Source: Knufia peltigerae
Lineage: Eukaryota; Ascomycota; Eurotiomycetes; Chaetothyriales; Trichomeriaceae
Assembly (NCBI GenBank): GCA_030247855.1
Contig: JAPDRN010000010.1
Span: 248,001-312,000 of the forward strand
DNA: 64,000 bases
Direction: 5' to 3'
Of this stretch, positions 22,217 through 33,478 are shown in pieces. The number at the start of each line of letters is the position of its first letter. Positions within the stretch are counted from its first letter, which is position 1. Position numbers and translations under genes: made by a program. The notes below the pieces were generated by a model. It was not told the origin of the DNA, did no database searches, and worked only from the letters and a program-made list of their open reading frames with translations.

Positions 22217-23570
22217 TCAGTCGAGGGTAGTCCTGTGGTGTACGGGAGCTGGAGCACCACCGGCGGCCGGCTCATTGTCTTGGGAGGACGCAACACGTTG
22301 TGTGGAGAGGAGAGACGTGCTCCTGTCGTCCTTTGAAGTCCTAGGCACGCCGTCGCGGGACGGCACTGGTTCAATCACGGCCGTGGGGCTGACCACCGGT
22401 CGAGTAATGTCCAATTCGGGGTTGTAGGCGGAAGCTTCCAGGTCGTCAAAGTCTTGACCAGGGTTGGCGGTTTGGTATTCGCAGCTCTTGATGAACCAGA
22501 AGAAGCCAGAAGCGATCAACGACCCCAGCAGAGGACCTAGCCAGTAGATCCAATGTTCGGGTGGAAAGTAGGAGTTGGCAACACAGGGACCAAAGCTCCG
22601 AGCAGGGTTCAAGGAACCGCCGGTGTAGTACACACCTGGACGATCAGCTGCTGAAAGGTCAAGGGGGATCTACAATGGACTTACCAGCCAATTCGGCGAT
22701 GAAGAGGGAAAGCCCAATGCCGACGGGAGCAAGAAATGTGCCCTTGTGTTTCTCAACTGCGAGCATGAGGATGGTGAAGACGAGTCTATAGATGGGTCAC
22801 TTTTAGTCTCACGCACATCCACAGGTGAATACAGCCAAAAAATGCTTACTGGGCCGTGAGAAACATCTCAATGAACAGTCCTTGTGCCTTGTTCGTTCCC
22901 CCACTGAGGGAGGTGGTGACAGCTAGAGGGCCGGGAAACAATGCCTTGACGACGCCTGCAGAGGCCATGGCTCCAAGCATCTGGGCAATGAAGACGAGAA
23001 GCCCACGCAGGAACGGCACCGCCCCGATCAAGCAAAGACCCAGTGTCACCTGTATGCAATCAGTCACTTGATCCTCCTCATATCCCGAACCACTCACAGC
23101 TGGGTTGAAAAGTCCACCTGAGATGCGGTAGAATATCCAAGCATTCACCGCAAGCGAGAATCCAAAGCAAAGGCTGATGTACAGGAGTTGTGCGGGATTC
23201 GGACCTTGTGGGAGGTTTGTGCTGGTACTACCGGTCGTAGTTTGAGGAGTGTTGGCTACCTGTGTGCCAGCAAATGCGAAGAATCTGCAAAACAGCCTTG
23301 TCAGCGCATCTAATCATCGTCGGAGCCGCCGAGGTGTAGCAAAACGTACAGGAAGAGAAATGTACCGACAAACTCGCCGGCCATGGCGACAAAGTGGTTT
23401 CGAGGGCCATTGGGAATCCTCAGAAAGAATGGGTGCGCTTTGGGGCCTTGCATCTTTTCGTCTTCGCCTTCTGGTGTCACTCCGGTCGAATTCTCTGCGG
23501 TCTTGACTCTACCTCTCCTGTGGCCAAAAAGACCAGGAAGGAAGCCGGACTTCGCGCGAATATTGTCCAT
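22217..23570 (-). CDS. Aquaporin / MIP-family channel
   Basis: Five exons: 23570..23350, 23284..23098, 23049..22850, 22785..22685 and 22635..22217; product 375 aa. Both pore signatures are intact: GGLFNPAVTLG (NPA 1, split by an intron after NPA) and YTGGSLNPARSFGP (NPA 2). Six hydrophobic segments surround them. The soluble N-terminus is about 55 residues, and the tail (about 95 residues) is hydrophilic, with Ser/Pro stretches that could be phosphorylated. The arginine right after NPA2 is the selectivity-filter Arg. The spacing and lack of a glycerol-facilitator NPARD motif suggest an orthodox water channel rather than an aquaglyceroporin, but substrate cannot be fixed by reading. The predicted location is plasma or vacuolar membrane. 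Confidence 0.93.
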
Positions 23571-25466
23571 GGTTGGGATGACACCGGAGGTGTCTTGTGG
23601 TTTTTTTGCACGAACGAGCGTTGAAGGGAGATCAGGCTGATGAGGAGTGTGTAATAGGTGGGAAAGGAGGCGCTCAAGGTCAGGTGGCTACCCAACGCAA
23701 CAGCCCACGGCCGAACAGCAAGCTCCAAGACAACAAGGGACAAGGATGTACAGGAAAGAAAGGTCGACTCGGCTGAAGACAACAACAGACACCTTACGAA
23801 GTAGTTCCAGGGATGATAGGCGGCCCTGCCACCCTGCCATTTGCAACCATCATGAGCAGACATGGGGGGGATGTTCAAGGACGACACATATTGATCGCCC
23901 ACTGTGCAGTGGGTGCGTTGCCGCGTCTCGTCAATGGGACATGGGACGCCATCAAAAGCTAAAACATGGGATATATAGCGACGTGATGGGTATCGGTGAG
24001 TCGTGGTACTCGCTGGAACGAAAGTGATCGGAGATGGCGATCACCATGACTTTTCGACAATCGAAGCCTGCATGACGAAAGCGGCAGATGCAGTGAGTAT
24101 CAATTGGGCTTTTGGTGCCTCGTTGCCACGAATAATCTTCCAGTCCTCGTAAATGAGCTCACGCGCCGTCGCGTATCGTGCTCGGCTTTGGGGCTTGCTA
24201 AACCCAAGTGGCCCTAATTAAGCTGGGGGCTTTACCAGCCTTTTCCACAAGTTGTGCCGTTTCCGGGCACCATCAATCGTGAGATGCCACAATGGCCAGC
24301 AAAGGCTGGGTCGGTCTGAAGCTTCGGAACCATGCCCTCTCAACTGGGGATAGTGAAAGATTCATCAGATCCGACGCGCAAGCCTTATGATCCACCATTG
24401 TTCCATCCTGTCGGGCCCAGTGCGAGTACAATACTTGTACTCGTAAATGATGGACTGGATTATGGCCCCAAGAGGATGTGATCTCGGTCAGAAAGTGTCA
24501 TACAAGTCTCAGAAGGATCTGCGTTCTATAGAAATACCCACAATATCTCTACAATGTACAGTAGAAGTACCCGTACAAAAAAATCTCTAGAATCTCGCCA
24601 TGTAACGAGTATGGGAAGTTTAAACTGCCTCCCAATAACGGGTATATGCATCTGCTTGCCATAAAGAAGAGCTCAGATCTCCTCTCCAGCTGCATCATTT
24701 GATCAAGGACGACTCAACCAGATTCGGTCAGTGTTCAATTAGTGGCTCCATAACATTGAGCGCACATTCCGACTCCTGGGACTTCTAGGATCCTTGCCGC
24801 TGGCTTCTTTGACAACATGGCCTACACTTTGTGTAGCAGCATCATTGAATGTGAATGGTGTAGCTGTCATGTTAGCATGCAGGATACTCAAAGTAGAAAC
24901 CGCTCGTGCCCACAGAACGATTCGTGGGCGGCGCCTCTATCTTCACGTAAAACAAAACCACATCTAGTCCGCGGCGGACGTGCTCAGCCAAACCTGTATA
25001 CTGACCGAACTCGAATGTGAACTTTATAGACCGAGACTGTCTGGGGACGCACAGTGAAGTGTATGTCTCCTGAATACGTCTCCCCAAGTTCATCCCCGTT
25101 TGATCCGAGAATTGCGCGAAAGGCTCTCTTACTCTGGACTATCTCACGTGAGCAGTCTACCCCCAATTTGTAGAATGTACAGGGATGTCGCCATGATACG
25201 GATACGGATCCCGCCTGCGCCCTCACTTGTATCCCATGACAAGTCCAAAACCCTGGATCAGGCTTCAAAGTCTTGATTGACACTTCACTCACATCCCTTT
25301 CAACTCATCGCAGCATTCTTTTTTCATATCAACTGTTATCACCGCGACCGTTGTTAATCCAGCGTTACCAGCGTTGCTCTGTCTCCTGTCGACCTTTTTT
25401 TTCAAGCAGATGGCGTGTCCATCAACCACTCCTTAGACCGCCGCCTGCGAAGTTCTCTTTGCCAGA
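23571..25466. promoter_or_regulatory. Divergent intergenic region, aquaporin / PA-RING ligase (1.9 kb)
   Basis: It contains both promoters and one of the longest gene-free stretches. A minus-strand 102-codon ORF (25292-24984) and overlapping shorter ones show no motif. The part next to the ligase start is C/T-rich, as in fungal leaders. No repeat, RNA or transposon signature seen. Confidence 0.5.
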
Positions 25467-28163
25467 ATGAGGCCACTACGATTTCTGCTCCTCCTCACCT
25501 TTTTCATAACGCTCCCAATAGCCTTGACTTTCTTCTCGCTCTTCTCTTTCTCCAAGAGCAATGCCGACTCCTTTCACACCGGCTACGCCCCTCGCCAACG
25601 GAGTCTGCGAGCCTTCTTCTCGTTTCAAACCCCATCCAGTCTATTCCCGCCTTCAGCAATCATAAGTCTGACAGCGGATAATTCTACATTCTTCCTTGCC
25701 AGGCCTGCTGCGTTTGGGCCAAGTCTACCCTCAAAGGGGCTCAGTGGGCAATTGTGGGTGGGTAAGGGATTCGGGGATGACGCATTACTGAAAGAAGAGA
25801 ATATTCATGTTGTAGGATGGGAATTGGGCTGCTCTGACGTGCCAGGCTGGGGTGAGGAGGCTTCCAAGAGGGAGAAGAACCTGCCCCAAGTCGACAAACC
25901 GCAGGAAAGCCCTAAGAAGCGGCGAGATCTGGTTCGTGATGGCCAAGGAGGCGATGGGAGTGTGGGTGGATCGGAACCCCTTCACGAAATTGTACAGGAC
26001 GACGGAACGGACGACTATTTACACCATCCTCTTCCTGATTCGAATCCTGCAACCCCTGGCCACCTCGGTGAGCCTGCAAATGTTGGTGCTGACCAGAAGA
26101 ACCCAACACACGCCGACATTGAATCTTTACAAGAAAGCGCTGATATCGCCGGGAAGATCGTCATGCTTAGCCGGGGCGGATGTGGATTTTTGGAAAAGGT
26201 GAAATGGGCACAACGTCGTGGAGGTATTGCCCTTATCGTGGGAGACAACGAACGAGGAGCACAATTGACAATCATGTACGCCAAGGGTGACACGTCGAAT
26301 GTCACTATACCTGCTGTGTTCACATCCTACACTTCCGCCCATCTCCTGGCCTCGCTAGTCCCGCCTGAGTCGGGCGAAGATGAAGCTGGTTCTGTCAAAG
26401 GATCGGACAAAGCATCCAAGGGCCCGGAGAAGGGTAATAACCGTAAACAGCAAGACGGCAAGCCAGTGTTCACTTCAACCACTCAGAACCAGCGACCAAC
26501 CATTGTCCCAGCTAAGGCACCTGCCACTGCTCAAACGGATAAGGGCTGGGTGAGCAATGTCCTCGGCGCCATCGGCTTGAACGAAAATTCTCGTTTCGCA
26601 CATGTCGAGGATAGCCGCCGGCCACCAAGTAGTGGAAACATCGACTGGGTCCTGGTAGAGGATTGGGACGACGATGTGCCTGTAAAGTCGAGCAAAAAGG
26701 TAAAGACGGCGGTCAACCTTCCCACTTCATCTACGTCGGCGCTGAGAACAAAACCAACAAGCTCTAAAAAACCTGGAATGGACGACTTCGTAATTGGCGT
26801 TCAGGATTGGAGAGACACTGACTTGGTGGCACCAAAAGCAACGAACAGCATAGCCAACGTTGTCGCTGACCCAAAAGCTGGCAAAGACGGCCAAGCAGAA
26901 GCCACCAATGTTGTTAAGCCGTCTAGTCACGCTGAGGACGCACTCAAGGGTGGCAGTATCACGCCAGGCAGTGGCGAATATGCCCATGAAAAACCCGAAC
27001 AATTAAACCGCTACAATAGAGGGGAAGATCAGTCGAAACAGCAGCCAAAGCATGCTAACACTCCTCCAAGCCGAGAAGGGACAAGTTGGTTCGACTTGTT
27101 CAGATCCGATGAGTCAACCAAAGAAGCACCCAAGGCACCTGCCGCAAAACAGGAAAAGAATGCCAAGTCAAGGTCTGAGCAAGTGCACAAGATAGCAAGC
27201 CAGCAAGATGATGGAGATCACCCAGGCTTGTGGGTCACCTTGACACCAACAAGTGTGTCGACAAGTCCTTTCTTTGATACGCTGCTCGTGCTCGTCATCA
27301 GTCCCTTAGTTACGCTGACGGTGGTTTATGCACTTCTGCTGTTGCGTTCACGAATCAGACGACGAAGATGGCGTGCACCGAAATCCGTTGTCGAGCGCTT
27401 GCCCGTCCGTACGTATCACACCATGAATACAGCGTCATCGACTACATCGTCACAAGTGGCATCTCCGGATGCCTCTTCACCAACGTCACCCCTCCTTATT
27501 TCCACATCACAGAACGTCTCTCAGCGCCCCCGACCACGATCGCAGACCACAAACGGCGCATTTGCAGGAAGTACAGACTCGACTACTTCCAAAGCTCGCA
27601 ATCTGAACTTGCCGTCAGAAAAGACGGCTTCAAAATTCGCCAGACGCAAGCGCTACACTGGTCGCCAGATTGAATGCGTGGTCTGTCTGGAGGAATATGT
27701 CGACGGCGAGAGCCAAGTCATGTCTCTACCATGCGGGCACGAATTTCACGCCGAGTGCATAACTCCCTGGCTTGTGACGCGGCGACGTACATGCCCGATC
27801 TGCAAAGGTGATGTGGTGCGGAGTCTTGCGCGCACAGACTCCCGGAACGAGGAGGATGCAACGGAGGGCGAACAGACTAGTGATGATGTGCAGGAACGCG
27901 CTGCACAGACGACCAATGAGGAGGCAAGTGCCGCCATTCCAATTCCGACCCTCCTCCGCGATGGGGACGAGGACGTCGAACAAGGCCGTGCCGTCGACGC
28001 CGGGGATGACGTACCTTTGCTCGACGACGGCCAACATCCTGGACGTCAAAACTTGGCCACGGCGAGAGATGGAGGTGCGGTGTGGAGGAGTATTAGCGCC
28101 AGTGTGAGTCGACTGAGTGGGGAGACTCTCTGGAGACAGACTCCCGTCGATCGCAATAGGTGA
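25467..28163 (+). CDS. PA-TM-RING type E3 ubiquitin ligase
   Basis: Intronless, 898 aa. A signal peptide or anchor opens the protein (RFLLLLTFFITLPIALTFF). A protease-associated (PA) domain follows, with KIVMLSRGGCGFLEKVKWAQ and GIALIVGDN at about residues 228-265. A long disordered, Lys/Ser/Pro-rich lumenal segment (about 300-590) leads to one transmembrane helix (about 610-630, LVLVISPLVTLTVVYALLLL). A cytosolic RING-H2 finger at about 733-775 starts CVVCLEEYVDGE and ends CPICKGDV, with His-Cys in CGHEFHAEC. This matches the animal RNF13/GRAIL architecture, whose members ubiquitinate membrane and endosomal cargo. Substrates are unknown here. The downstream tail is acidic and Arg-rich. Confidence 0.9.
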   Translation: MRPLRFLLLLTFFITLPIALTFFSLFSFSKSNADSFHTGYAPRQRSLRAFFSFQTPSSLFPPSAIISLTADNSTFFLARPAAFGPSLPSKGLSGQLWVGKGFGDDALLKEENIHVVGWELGCSDVPGWGEEASKREKNLPQVDKPQESPKKRRDLVRDGQGGDGSVGGSEPLHEIVQDDGTDDYLHHPLPDSNPATPGHLGEPANVGADQKNPTHADIESLQESADIAGKIVMLSRGGCGFLEKVKWAQRRGGIALIVGDNERGAQLTIMYAKGDTSNVTIPAVFTSYTSAHLLASLVPPESGEDEAGSVKGSDKASKGPEKGNNRKQQDGKPVFTSTTQNQRPTIVPAKAPATAQTDKGWVSNVLGAIGLNENSRFAHVEDSRRPPSSGNIDWVLVEDWDDDVPVKSSKKVKTAVNLPTSSTSALRTKPTSSKKPGMDDFVIGVQDWRDTDLVAPKATNSIANVVADPKAGKDGQAEATNVVKPSSHAEDALKGGSITPGSGEYAHEKPEQLNRYNRGEDQSKQQPKHANTPPSREGTSWFDLFRSDESTKEAPKAPAAKQEKNAKSRSEQVHKIASQQDDGDHPGLWVTLTPTSVSTSPFFDTLLVLVISPLVTLTVVYALLLLRSRIRRRRWRAPKSVVERLPVRTYHTMNTASSTTSSQVASPDASSPTSPLLISTSQNVSQRPRPRSQTTNGAFAGSTDSTTSKARNLNLPSEKTASKFARRKRYTGRQIECVVCLEEYVDGESQVMSLPCGHEFHAECITPWLVTRRRTCPICKGDVVRSLARTDSRNEEDATEGEQTSDDVQERAAQTTNEEASAAIPIPTLLRDGDEDVEQGRAVDAGDDVPLLDDGQHPGRQNLATARDGGAVWRSISASVSRLSGETLWRQTPVDRNR

Positions 28164-28856
28164 GAAAAGGGCGTGAGCTGGGTTAAGTGATTGTTCTTGA
28201 ACCAGTCGCGAGAGACGTGACTGTGATGGCGGTGTTGCTGTTAGTCGGAACAGGAAAGATACCCAATTGGACTCGCGAAGTCGGTCCATCTTGTCCCAGT
28301 TTTTATAGTGTCTCGTTTTTTGTTTTGTTCTTGTTTTCAACCTATTTTTGCAAGCATGTTTCAAAGACCCATCAAGCGCTTTGGATGTGATTTGTGACTT
28401 TACAGTAATGTGTACCGGCTACAACTCGGCTGCCACCGGAATACATCTTGACGCTACGGATAGGACGTCTACAAAGATTCATGCACTATCTAGGTACATA
28501 CCTTGTAAATACATATTATACATGTGTGATGGGGGGGAGGAAATGATCCCAGACAGACAAAACACCATCTTTTGAAACCGACTCCTTCGCTTTCGTTTCT
28601 TCAAAAACAGAAAAAGAGGAACCCATTATTGCCACCCCCCGGCCTTGAAAAACAAATTACTCAGGTAGGTATGTTCTCTGTGATGGTATGATACAGTTTG
28701 TTGTTACTCGGTAAGTTACGGGAGGTTGTGTAGGTGATCAATTACAAGACGTGCGTTTCCCGTCTCGGCGCGATTCATGGTTTGAGTACTGGTACAGGAG
28801 GATAAAAGATTGTATCGTTTCATGTAATCTCGTGTATCTTCTTTTTGTTGTTGTTG

Positions 28857-28887
<31 letters not shown>

Positions 28888-28970
28888 TGACAAGGTTTTG
28901 GGCTTTTGGCTTTTGGGGTTTGGGAACTCTCCTGAGGTTACCACCGTCGCCGGCGAGCTCGTCGGGTTTT
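28164..28970. other. 3'-3' intergenic region with microsatellite
   Basis: About 0.8 kb between convergent genes. The right part carries a TTG/CTG microsatellite (28846-28889). Short ORFs only; no gene called. Confidence 0.55.
28846..28889. repeat. Compound (TTG)n(CTG)8 microsatellite
   Basis: About seven TTG units run directly into eight CTG units, 3' of the minus-strand allergen-like gene and probably in its 3' UTR. Confidence 0.85.
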
Positions 28971-30191
28971 TCAGTCGACTTTTGGAAAAGGCGACCACCT
29001 GGCCGTGTGGCTTGCCCTGGCGATCCTGTTGAGTTCCGACTGGCTGCGCGTGGGGAAGTCGCGGGGCGGCGGCTCGGCGACGCCTTGCGGGTGGTCCTCG
29101 TCGACGAGGTAGTGTCTGGTCACGGGCTCGAGGAGGTCCTCGGCCTCCGGCCTCCGCGGGCGCATGTCGGCGGGCATCTCCCACCCTTCGGGGGCCGGGA
29201 TCTCGACCTTTTGGCCGGTCGCGGGGTCGACGATGAAGTGCCGCGCGGGGAGGACCTCGACGGCCCGGACGGGCTGGACGTGCGTGTAGTAGTGGTGGAC
29301 GTGGATCTCGCGCGTCACCCGCTCCTGGACGACCTCGACGGTGTGTTCCTTGACGTGCTCGCGCGTCACGGCCGGCCGCCAGACGGTCTCGACGTCCGTC
29401 TGGTGGCTGGACGTTCCCGGGCGGAAGCCCCGCGGGAGGGTAGGTATCGTGTGTTCGTCGAGGTGAGGGCCGGTCTTCTGGGTTTTGGGCGCGTCCGAGT
29501 TCGTGGTGGTGGGTTGCGCGGGGGCTATTGTTGTTGGTGGTGGTGGTGGTGGCGGTGGCGGCGGTGACGACGAGGACGCTGGAGATGTCGGCTGTTGTTG
29601 AAAGGGTCCGCTGGACATTTCCGGAGAAGGAATGTGGTAGAGAGGGTTGAGAGGCGAGGGATCGAATGGTGCGAGTGGGACGTGACGAGGTGTCCGTGGA
29701 GGGTGGAGGCCTGATTGGTCTCTTGTAATAGACGATGTAGAGGGAGGCAGAGGAGGTGACGGAGATTTCTGGTCGTGCGCAACGGCCGCGGTGTCTTGTT
29801 GGTCTGGGTCCTGTGCGCCGCTGGATGGCGGTCGTACACCGAGCTGTTCGGCAGACGGCTTGGATCTGGCTCTTGTCGTCGCACCGTCGGCGGTCGGAGG
29901 ACGTTGTTGTTTGCGCAGAGATGAGGAGCGCTGGGGGATGACTTGTTGGTTGCGTGACTGAGGCGAGGCTGCGAGGCTTTGGTCGGGATGTTGGACCGTA
30001 ATTGGCACCATCGGGCCAGTCGTCGTGGTGGAGGAGGAGGAAACGGTCAAGGCATTGGAAGATGAACGCTTCTGCAACCGGCGTGACCTTTGTGGACGGA
30101 CAGTGGCACTCTGACGACTACTGTTCTTTGCTTCTCTGCTGCGACCGGTGTTGTACGTGAGAGTGGCCGTCTCGCTCAGACCGGCCGACAT
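28971..30191 (-). CDS. Low-complexity protein with allergen-like His-rich module (gene A of a divergent pair)
   Basis: Intronless, 406 aa, no signal peptide or membrane helix. Residues 1-265 are disordered, rich in Ser, Arg, Gln, Thr and Pro, including a run of ten prolines after Ser-rich sequence (about 206-220). Residues 267-320 carry a conserved module: ETVWRPAVTREHVKEHTVEV, then VTREIHVHHYYTHVQPV and LPARHFI. The same module opens the neighbouring plus-strand gene (32200). From memory such proteins are widespread in ascomycetes under the uninformative name 'allergen'; no biochemical function is assigned. The C-terminal part has PATGQKVEIPAPEGWE and an acidic-basic tail. Base composition is strongly GC-biased, so a long antisense ORF (28845-29567) appears but is not called. 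Confidence 0.8.
   Translation of the reverse strand: MSAGLSETATLTYNTGRSREAKNSSRQSATVRPQRSRRLQKRSSSNALTVSSSSTTTTGPMVPITVQHPDQSLAASPQSRNQQVIPQRSSSLRKQQRPPTADGATTRARSKPSAEQLGVRPPSSGAQDPDQQDTAAVAHDQKSPSPPLPPSTSSITRDQSGLHPPRTPRHVPLAPFDPSPLNPLYHIPSPEMSSGPFQQQPTSPASSSSPPPPPPPPPPTTIAPAQPTTTNSDAPKTQKTGPHLDEHTIPTLPRGFRPGTSSHQTDVETVWRPAVTREHVKEHTVEVVQERVTREIHVHHYYTHVQPVRAVEVLPARHFIVDPATGQKVEIPAPEGWEMPADMRPRRPEAEDLLEPVTRHYLVDEDHPQGVAEPPPRDFPTRSQSELNRIARASHTARWSPFPKVD
29532..29566. repeat. Trinucleotide (GGT/GGC) repeat coding for polyproline
   Basis: The GGT/GGC run on the plus strand encodes the polyproline tract of the minus-strand gene. It is length-variable by nature. Confidence 0.75.
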
Positions 30192-30741
30192 GACGTATAG
30201 CGGGCGGATATTTGGGACTCTTTATGGGGTTTTCTTCTTCTTACCAATTACGAGTTATCGCGTGCCACGCCAGGTTTCCTGTCAAAAAGTTTGTGATGTC
30301 GAAATCCCATTCGGCGTCAATGAACTGCCGTCATGACTTTTTCCCCGATGGCTCTTTCTACGGCATGGAGTAAACAGAAAAACGTGGGAAATGTAGCGAT
30401 GGGGGAGAGAGTGGGAATTAGCTGGGCACGATTGCGCAAAAGGAAAACAACACACCCAGAAGCCCTACCAGGTTGTTTGTGGCCTTCGCTTACCTCCTGA
30501 TACTAGTCGCCTTGGTTTGACCCAGACGCCCACGAGCAAATGGCGAATCTAGTGGCCTAATTCTGGATGCCACGAGTCTTGTACCGAGTAGGTGAAGAAA
30601 ACACGTTACCGATTAGTACGGAGCAGAAAGAAAAGGGCTTAGGTTTGCGTGGGAAAGGTGACTACGGGCTCGCAAGCGAGTCTCGGCTTGGACGGTGGTG
30701 AGATAGGGAGCAGTTCCTAGGGAGATATTGTACCTTTAGTT

Positions 30742-30760
30742 GTACGGGAGTACTCCGTAC
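30742..30760. promoter_or_regulatory. Near-perfect palindrome containing TACTCCGTA
   Basis: GTACGGGAGTACTCCGTAC is an 18-bp palindrome interrupted by one extra G. It is one of several copies of the word TACTCCGTA found between genes in this window. Function unknown. Confidence 0.6.
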
Positions 30761-32083
30761 GAGTAGTTTGACTCCATACGTCTGGTAGACAGCTAAAGGG
30801 CCACGCAGGGAAATGAGCCACTACTGTCCTAGTTCACGAGTACTTTCTAGGCGATTGGGCATACAGGCCCTGACGAACCCTTGGTGAACCCTGGTCTCCT
30901 CGGCATCTTTGCTGGAAATTGAGGCGCTAGAGCTCTAGGCCAGAAACCCATCACCAGAAGATGATTTATTACCGAGTTATGCGTGATGGTAATGTGGCGA
31001 GCCTTTTCCCAGTCCCGCACCTTGATTGCGCCTCCTGGAAAAGGGGTCTCTGGCCTTTTTCTTTTCTCAGGACGAAAAGGACAGACGTGCTACGAAATAC
31101 CCTGCGCTATACACAATAATTGACCTTGTTTGTCCCACTGGGTTGTTCGAAAACGGATATATACGTAAAAAGTCGCTATTGAGGTGGTGGTCAGGAATTG
31201 GAAAGTCCCCAGAAAATCATCCAGAAAATCCCTGCTCCATGTCTACAGAAGAGTAAAAGCCGTGATGATCGCTGCCTGGAGCGTGGACGGAACGATTGGC
31301 CGGAAGTATTTGTCTTGGTGGCTTGTCGAACAAGCTTCATGATTTTTTATCCATCTCTACTAGGTCACAGATCTCAACCGTGTTAGCTGAAATACTACAT
31401 TCTAGGCTTTGACCACCTCTCCACCCCTTCAACTCATCGCTGCATCTCCACCATCCTACATACACCTTCAACTTACATCGTTATGGTACTGGAGGAACTT
31501 TTCATCATTGACCTCAATGGAGTATTCATGACGCAAGTTGAGATCCGGGGTCTCTTTTTTCAGCTGACGTGGTCACGGTGACGCCGGGAAGTTGGTTGAA
31601 CACCGGTCGTCGAAGCTGTCCGAAGTACAGGATCATTCGAACGCCCAATTCTGTGTCTATGGGAACCGGTGCACTTGTACAGCGGCAGCCCGTTGTTCTC
31701 GTAGACCCGGACACAGCACATGTACTTGTCATAAGTCTGTGTGGGCTCGATTTGGCAATCACATCATCGCCCTCACGCACGGCATGGGATTTTTTCAGAC
31801 TTCGGTCCTACTACGCTAGTGCATGCATATCTGTCCTTCACCCTGCTCAAAAACCCATACCGGTGGGCGACTCTCGATTGACGACTCTGTCATTCGATCT
31901 GATCGACAGTCCCTTTTGGGACCTGGGCGGTTGATCACTTCACACGGCATGACCGTAAATGCTGGGGCGGGTTAGCTCTCTCGGGGAGTACTTGTGCTCA
32001 CCTATGTCAGAGTCAGGAAATGGCCATGATATCACATCCTGATGATGTATCTCCTTTGCGCTGGTCACTGCTCAATGACGGTG

Positions 32084-32090
32084 TATATAG
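32084..32090 (+). promoter_or_regulatory. TATA box of allergen-like gene B
   Basis: TATATAG lies 110 bp upstream of the ATG at 32200 and precedes a C/T-rich leader, consistent with an inducible fungal promoter. Confidence 0.5.
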
Positions 32091-32199
32091 TCCCATCATG
32101 TTCCTGGAACTCAGCTTCCTTCCTTCTTCATTTGTCCTTTCCAACTTGACTCTATCGTAGATTTTGAAGCTCGATTCCTCATCCTGACAGACCGCAAAT

Positions 32200-33478
32200 A
32201 TGGAAGCAGCCAAAGCAGCCGTTCAAAAGATCACTGGCAATCGGGGCCACCACACCACCGTCGAGGAAACCGTCAACCCCGCCGTGACTCGAGAGACCAT
32301 TAGACCACATCGTCACGAGGAGGCCACTGAAGCTATCGACCGTGAGGTTCATCAACACCATTACCACACCACAGTCCAGCCTCTCCAGCATCAGGAAAGG
32401 TTGCCCGAGAAGCACACCCACAACATCCTCCCTGGCGAAGAACGAGAGTATCACCATGACAATCCTAAAGACACCGAGATGAAGCTCAACGCTGAGCTTG
32501 GTCATTTCAAAGACCACAGGACGACCGAGCAGGTGCGCCACACACAAGCTGCTGCTCCTTCTGTCACTGGTGAGCACGTTCACCATCATGTCCACGAGAC
32601 TGTTATCCCCGTCGTCCACAAGGAAACCATCCAACCAGAAGTTGTCCACACCACGAAACCTGTCCACGAGTAAGTATAGTCGCCTTGCAAAGGCGGACCT
32701 GGCTAACAAACACAGAACCCACCACGCCGCTGCCGAGCATCATGGTTTGTCCGCGTTGCCCATGAAGACCTTGGAGGAGTTCAAGACCGCTGGCGGTGTC
32801 CTCACCGGAGGCAAGCACGGCGCTCACGAAGAATACGATGGTCCTCCCCGCAAGTACAACGAAAAGCTCTCGACAACCTTTGACAAGCTCGGTCTCGAAG
32901 CTAAGGAGGCGTTGAGTGGTAATCACACTAGCACCTCGAACACCACTCATACCGGTATGGGCACTGGTGTCGGCGGCACCGGCACTCATACCGGCACTCA
33001 TACTGGCAATACTGGCAACACCGGCATGGGCATGGGCAATGATATTAGCTCTCGCAACCATGCTGGCACCAACACTGGTGTCGGCAGCACCGGCACTCAT
33101 ACCGGCACTCATACCGGCACTCATACTGGCAATATTGGCAACACCGGCATGGGCATGGGCAATGATATCAGCTCTCGCAACCATACTGGCACCAACACTG
33201 GCATGGGTATGGGCAATGATATTAACACGCGCAACCAAACTGGTACCGCGGGAACCACTGGCACTGGCATCGATAGTGGCCTCACTGAGAAGTCTCGCCA
33301 TCGTGGGGATTCCGGCATCGGTGGTTTCGGTGATGACCTGCAGCGAAAGGAGGTTGGATCTAATAAGATGGGTCGCGACAACATCAATAGCACTACCAAC
33401 ACCAAGCCCACCTTGAGAGAAAGATTAGATCCTCGCATTGACGCTGACGGTGACGGAAAACGTGGTCTTGGAGATTAA
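32200..33478 (+). CDS. His-rich, Gly/Thr-repeat 'allergen-like' protein (gene B)
   Basis: Two exons, 32200-32669 and 32716-33478 (GTAAGT donor, ACACAG acceptor); product 410 aa. Residues about 20-75 carry the module shared with the divergent gene: ETVNPAVTRETIRPH, then REVHQHHYHTTVQPL. A second, weaker copy at 122-157 reads TGEHVHHHVHETVIPVVHKE. Residues 175-240 include a charged block (KYNEKLSTTFDKLGLEAKEA). A Gly/Thr/Met/Asn tandem repeat (about 255-350) follows. The C-terminus ends ERLDPRIDADGDGKRGLGD, a motif I associate with fungal proteins annotated only as 'allergen'. No signal peptide or membrane helix. High His content suggests metal or stress-related binding but this is inference. 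Function unknown. Confidence 0.87.
32950..33245 (+). repeat. Coding minisatellite (Gly/Thr-rich repeats)
   Basis: Two large units of about 37-41 codons (each ending GMGMGNDISSRNH) and a third partial unit. Each holds an inner 4-codon GTHT repeat in 2 or 3 copies. Differences are mostly in the inner copy number, the mark of recent slippage or unequal exchange. Confidence 0.85.

Larger units (their letters stand above)
30192..32199. promoter_or_regulatory. 2-kb divergent region between the two allergen-like genes
   Basis: It includes an imperfect palindrome at 30742-30760 built on TACTCCGTA, and a TATA box for gene B near 32084. An ATG-initiated frame at 31483 (MVLEELFIIDLNGVF) ends after about 30 codons. 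A 121-codon plus ORF (31569-31934) has no motif. I see no supported gene. Confidence 0.5.

Noticed and set aside
24984..25292. 102-codon minus-strand ORF before the PA-RING gene
   Set aside because: No domain recognised. It runs into other short ORFs in shifted frames and sits where promoters are expected.
31569..31934. 121-codon ORF in the 2-kb divergent region
   Set aside because: No motif, overlapping ORFs in other frames and no leader signals. Not supported.
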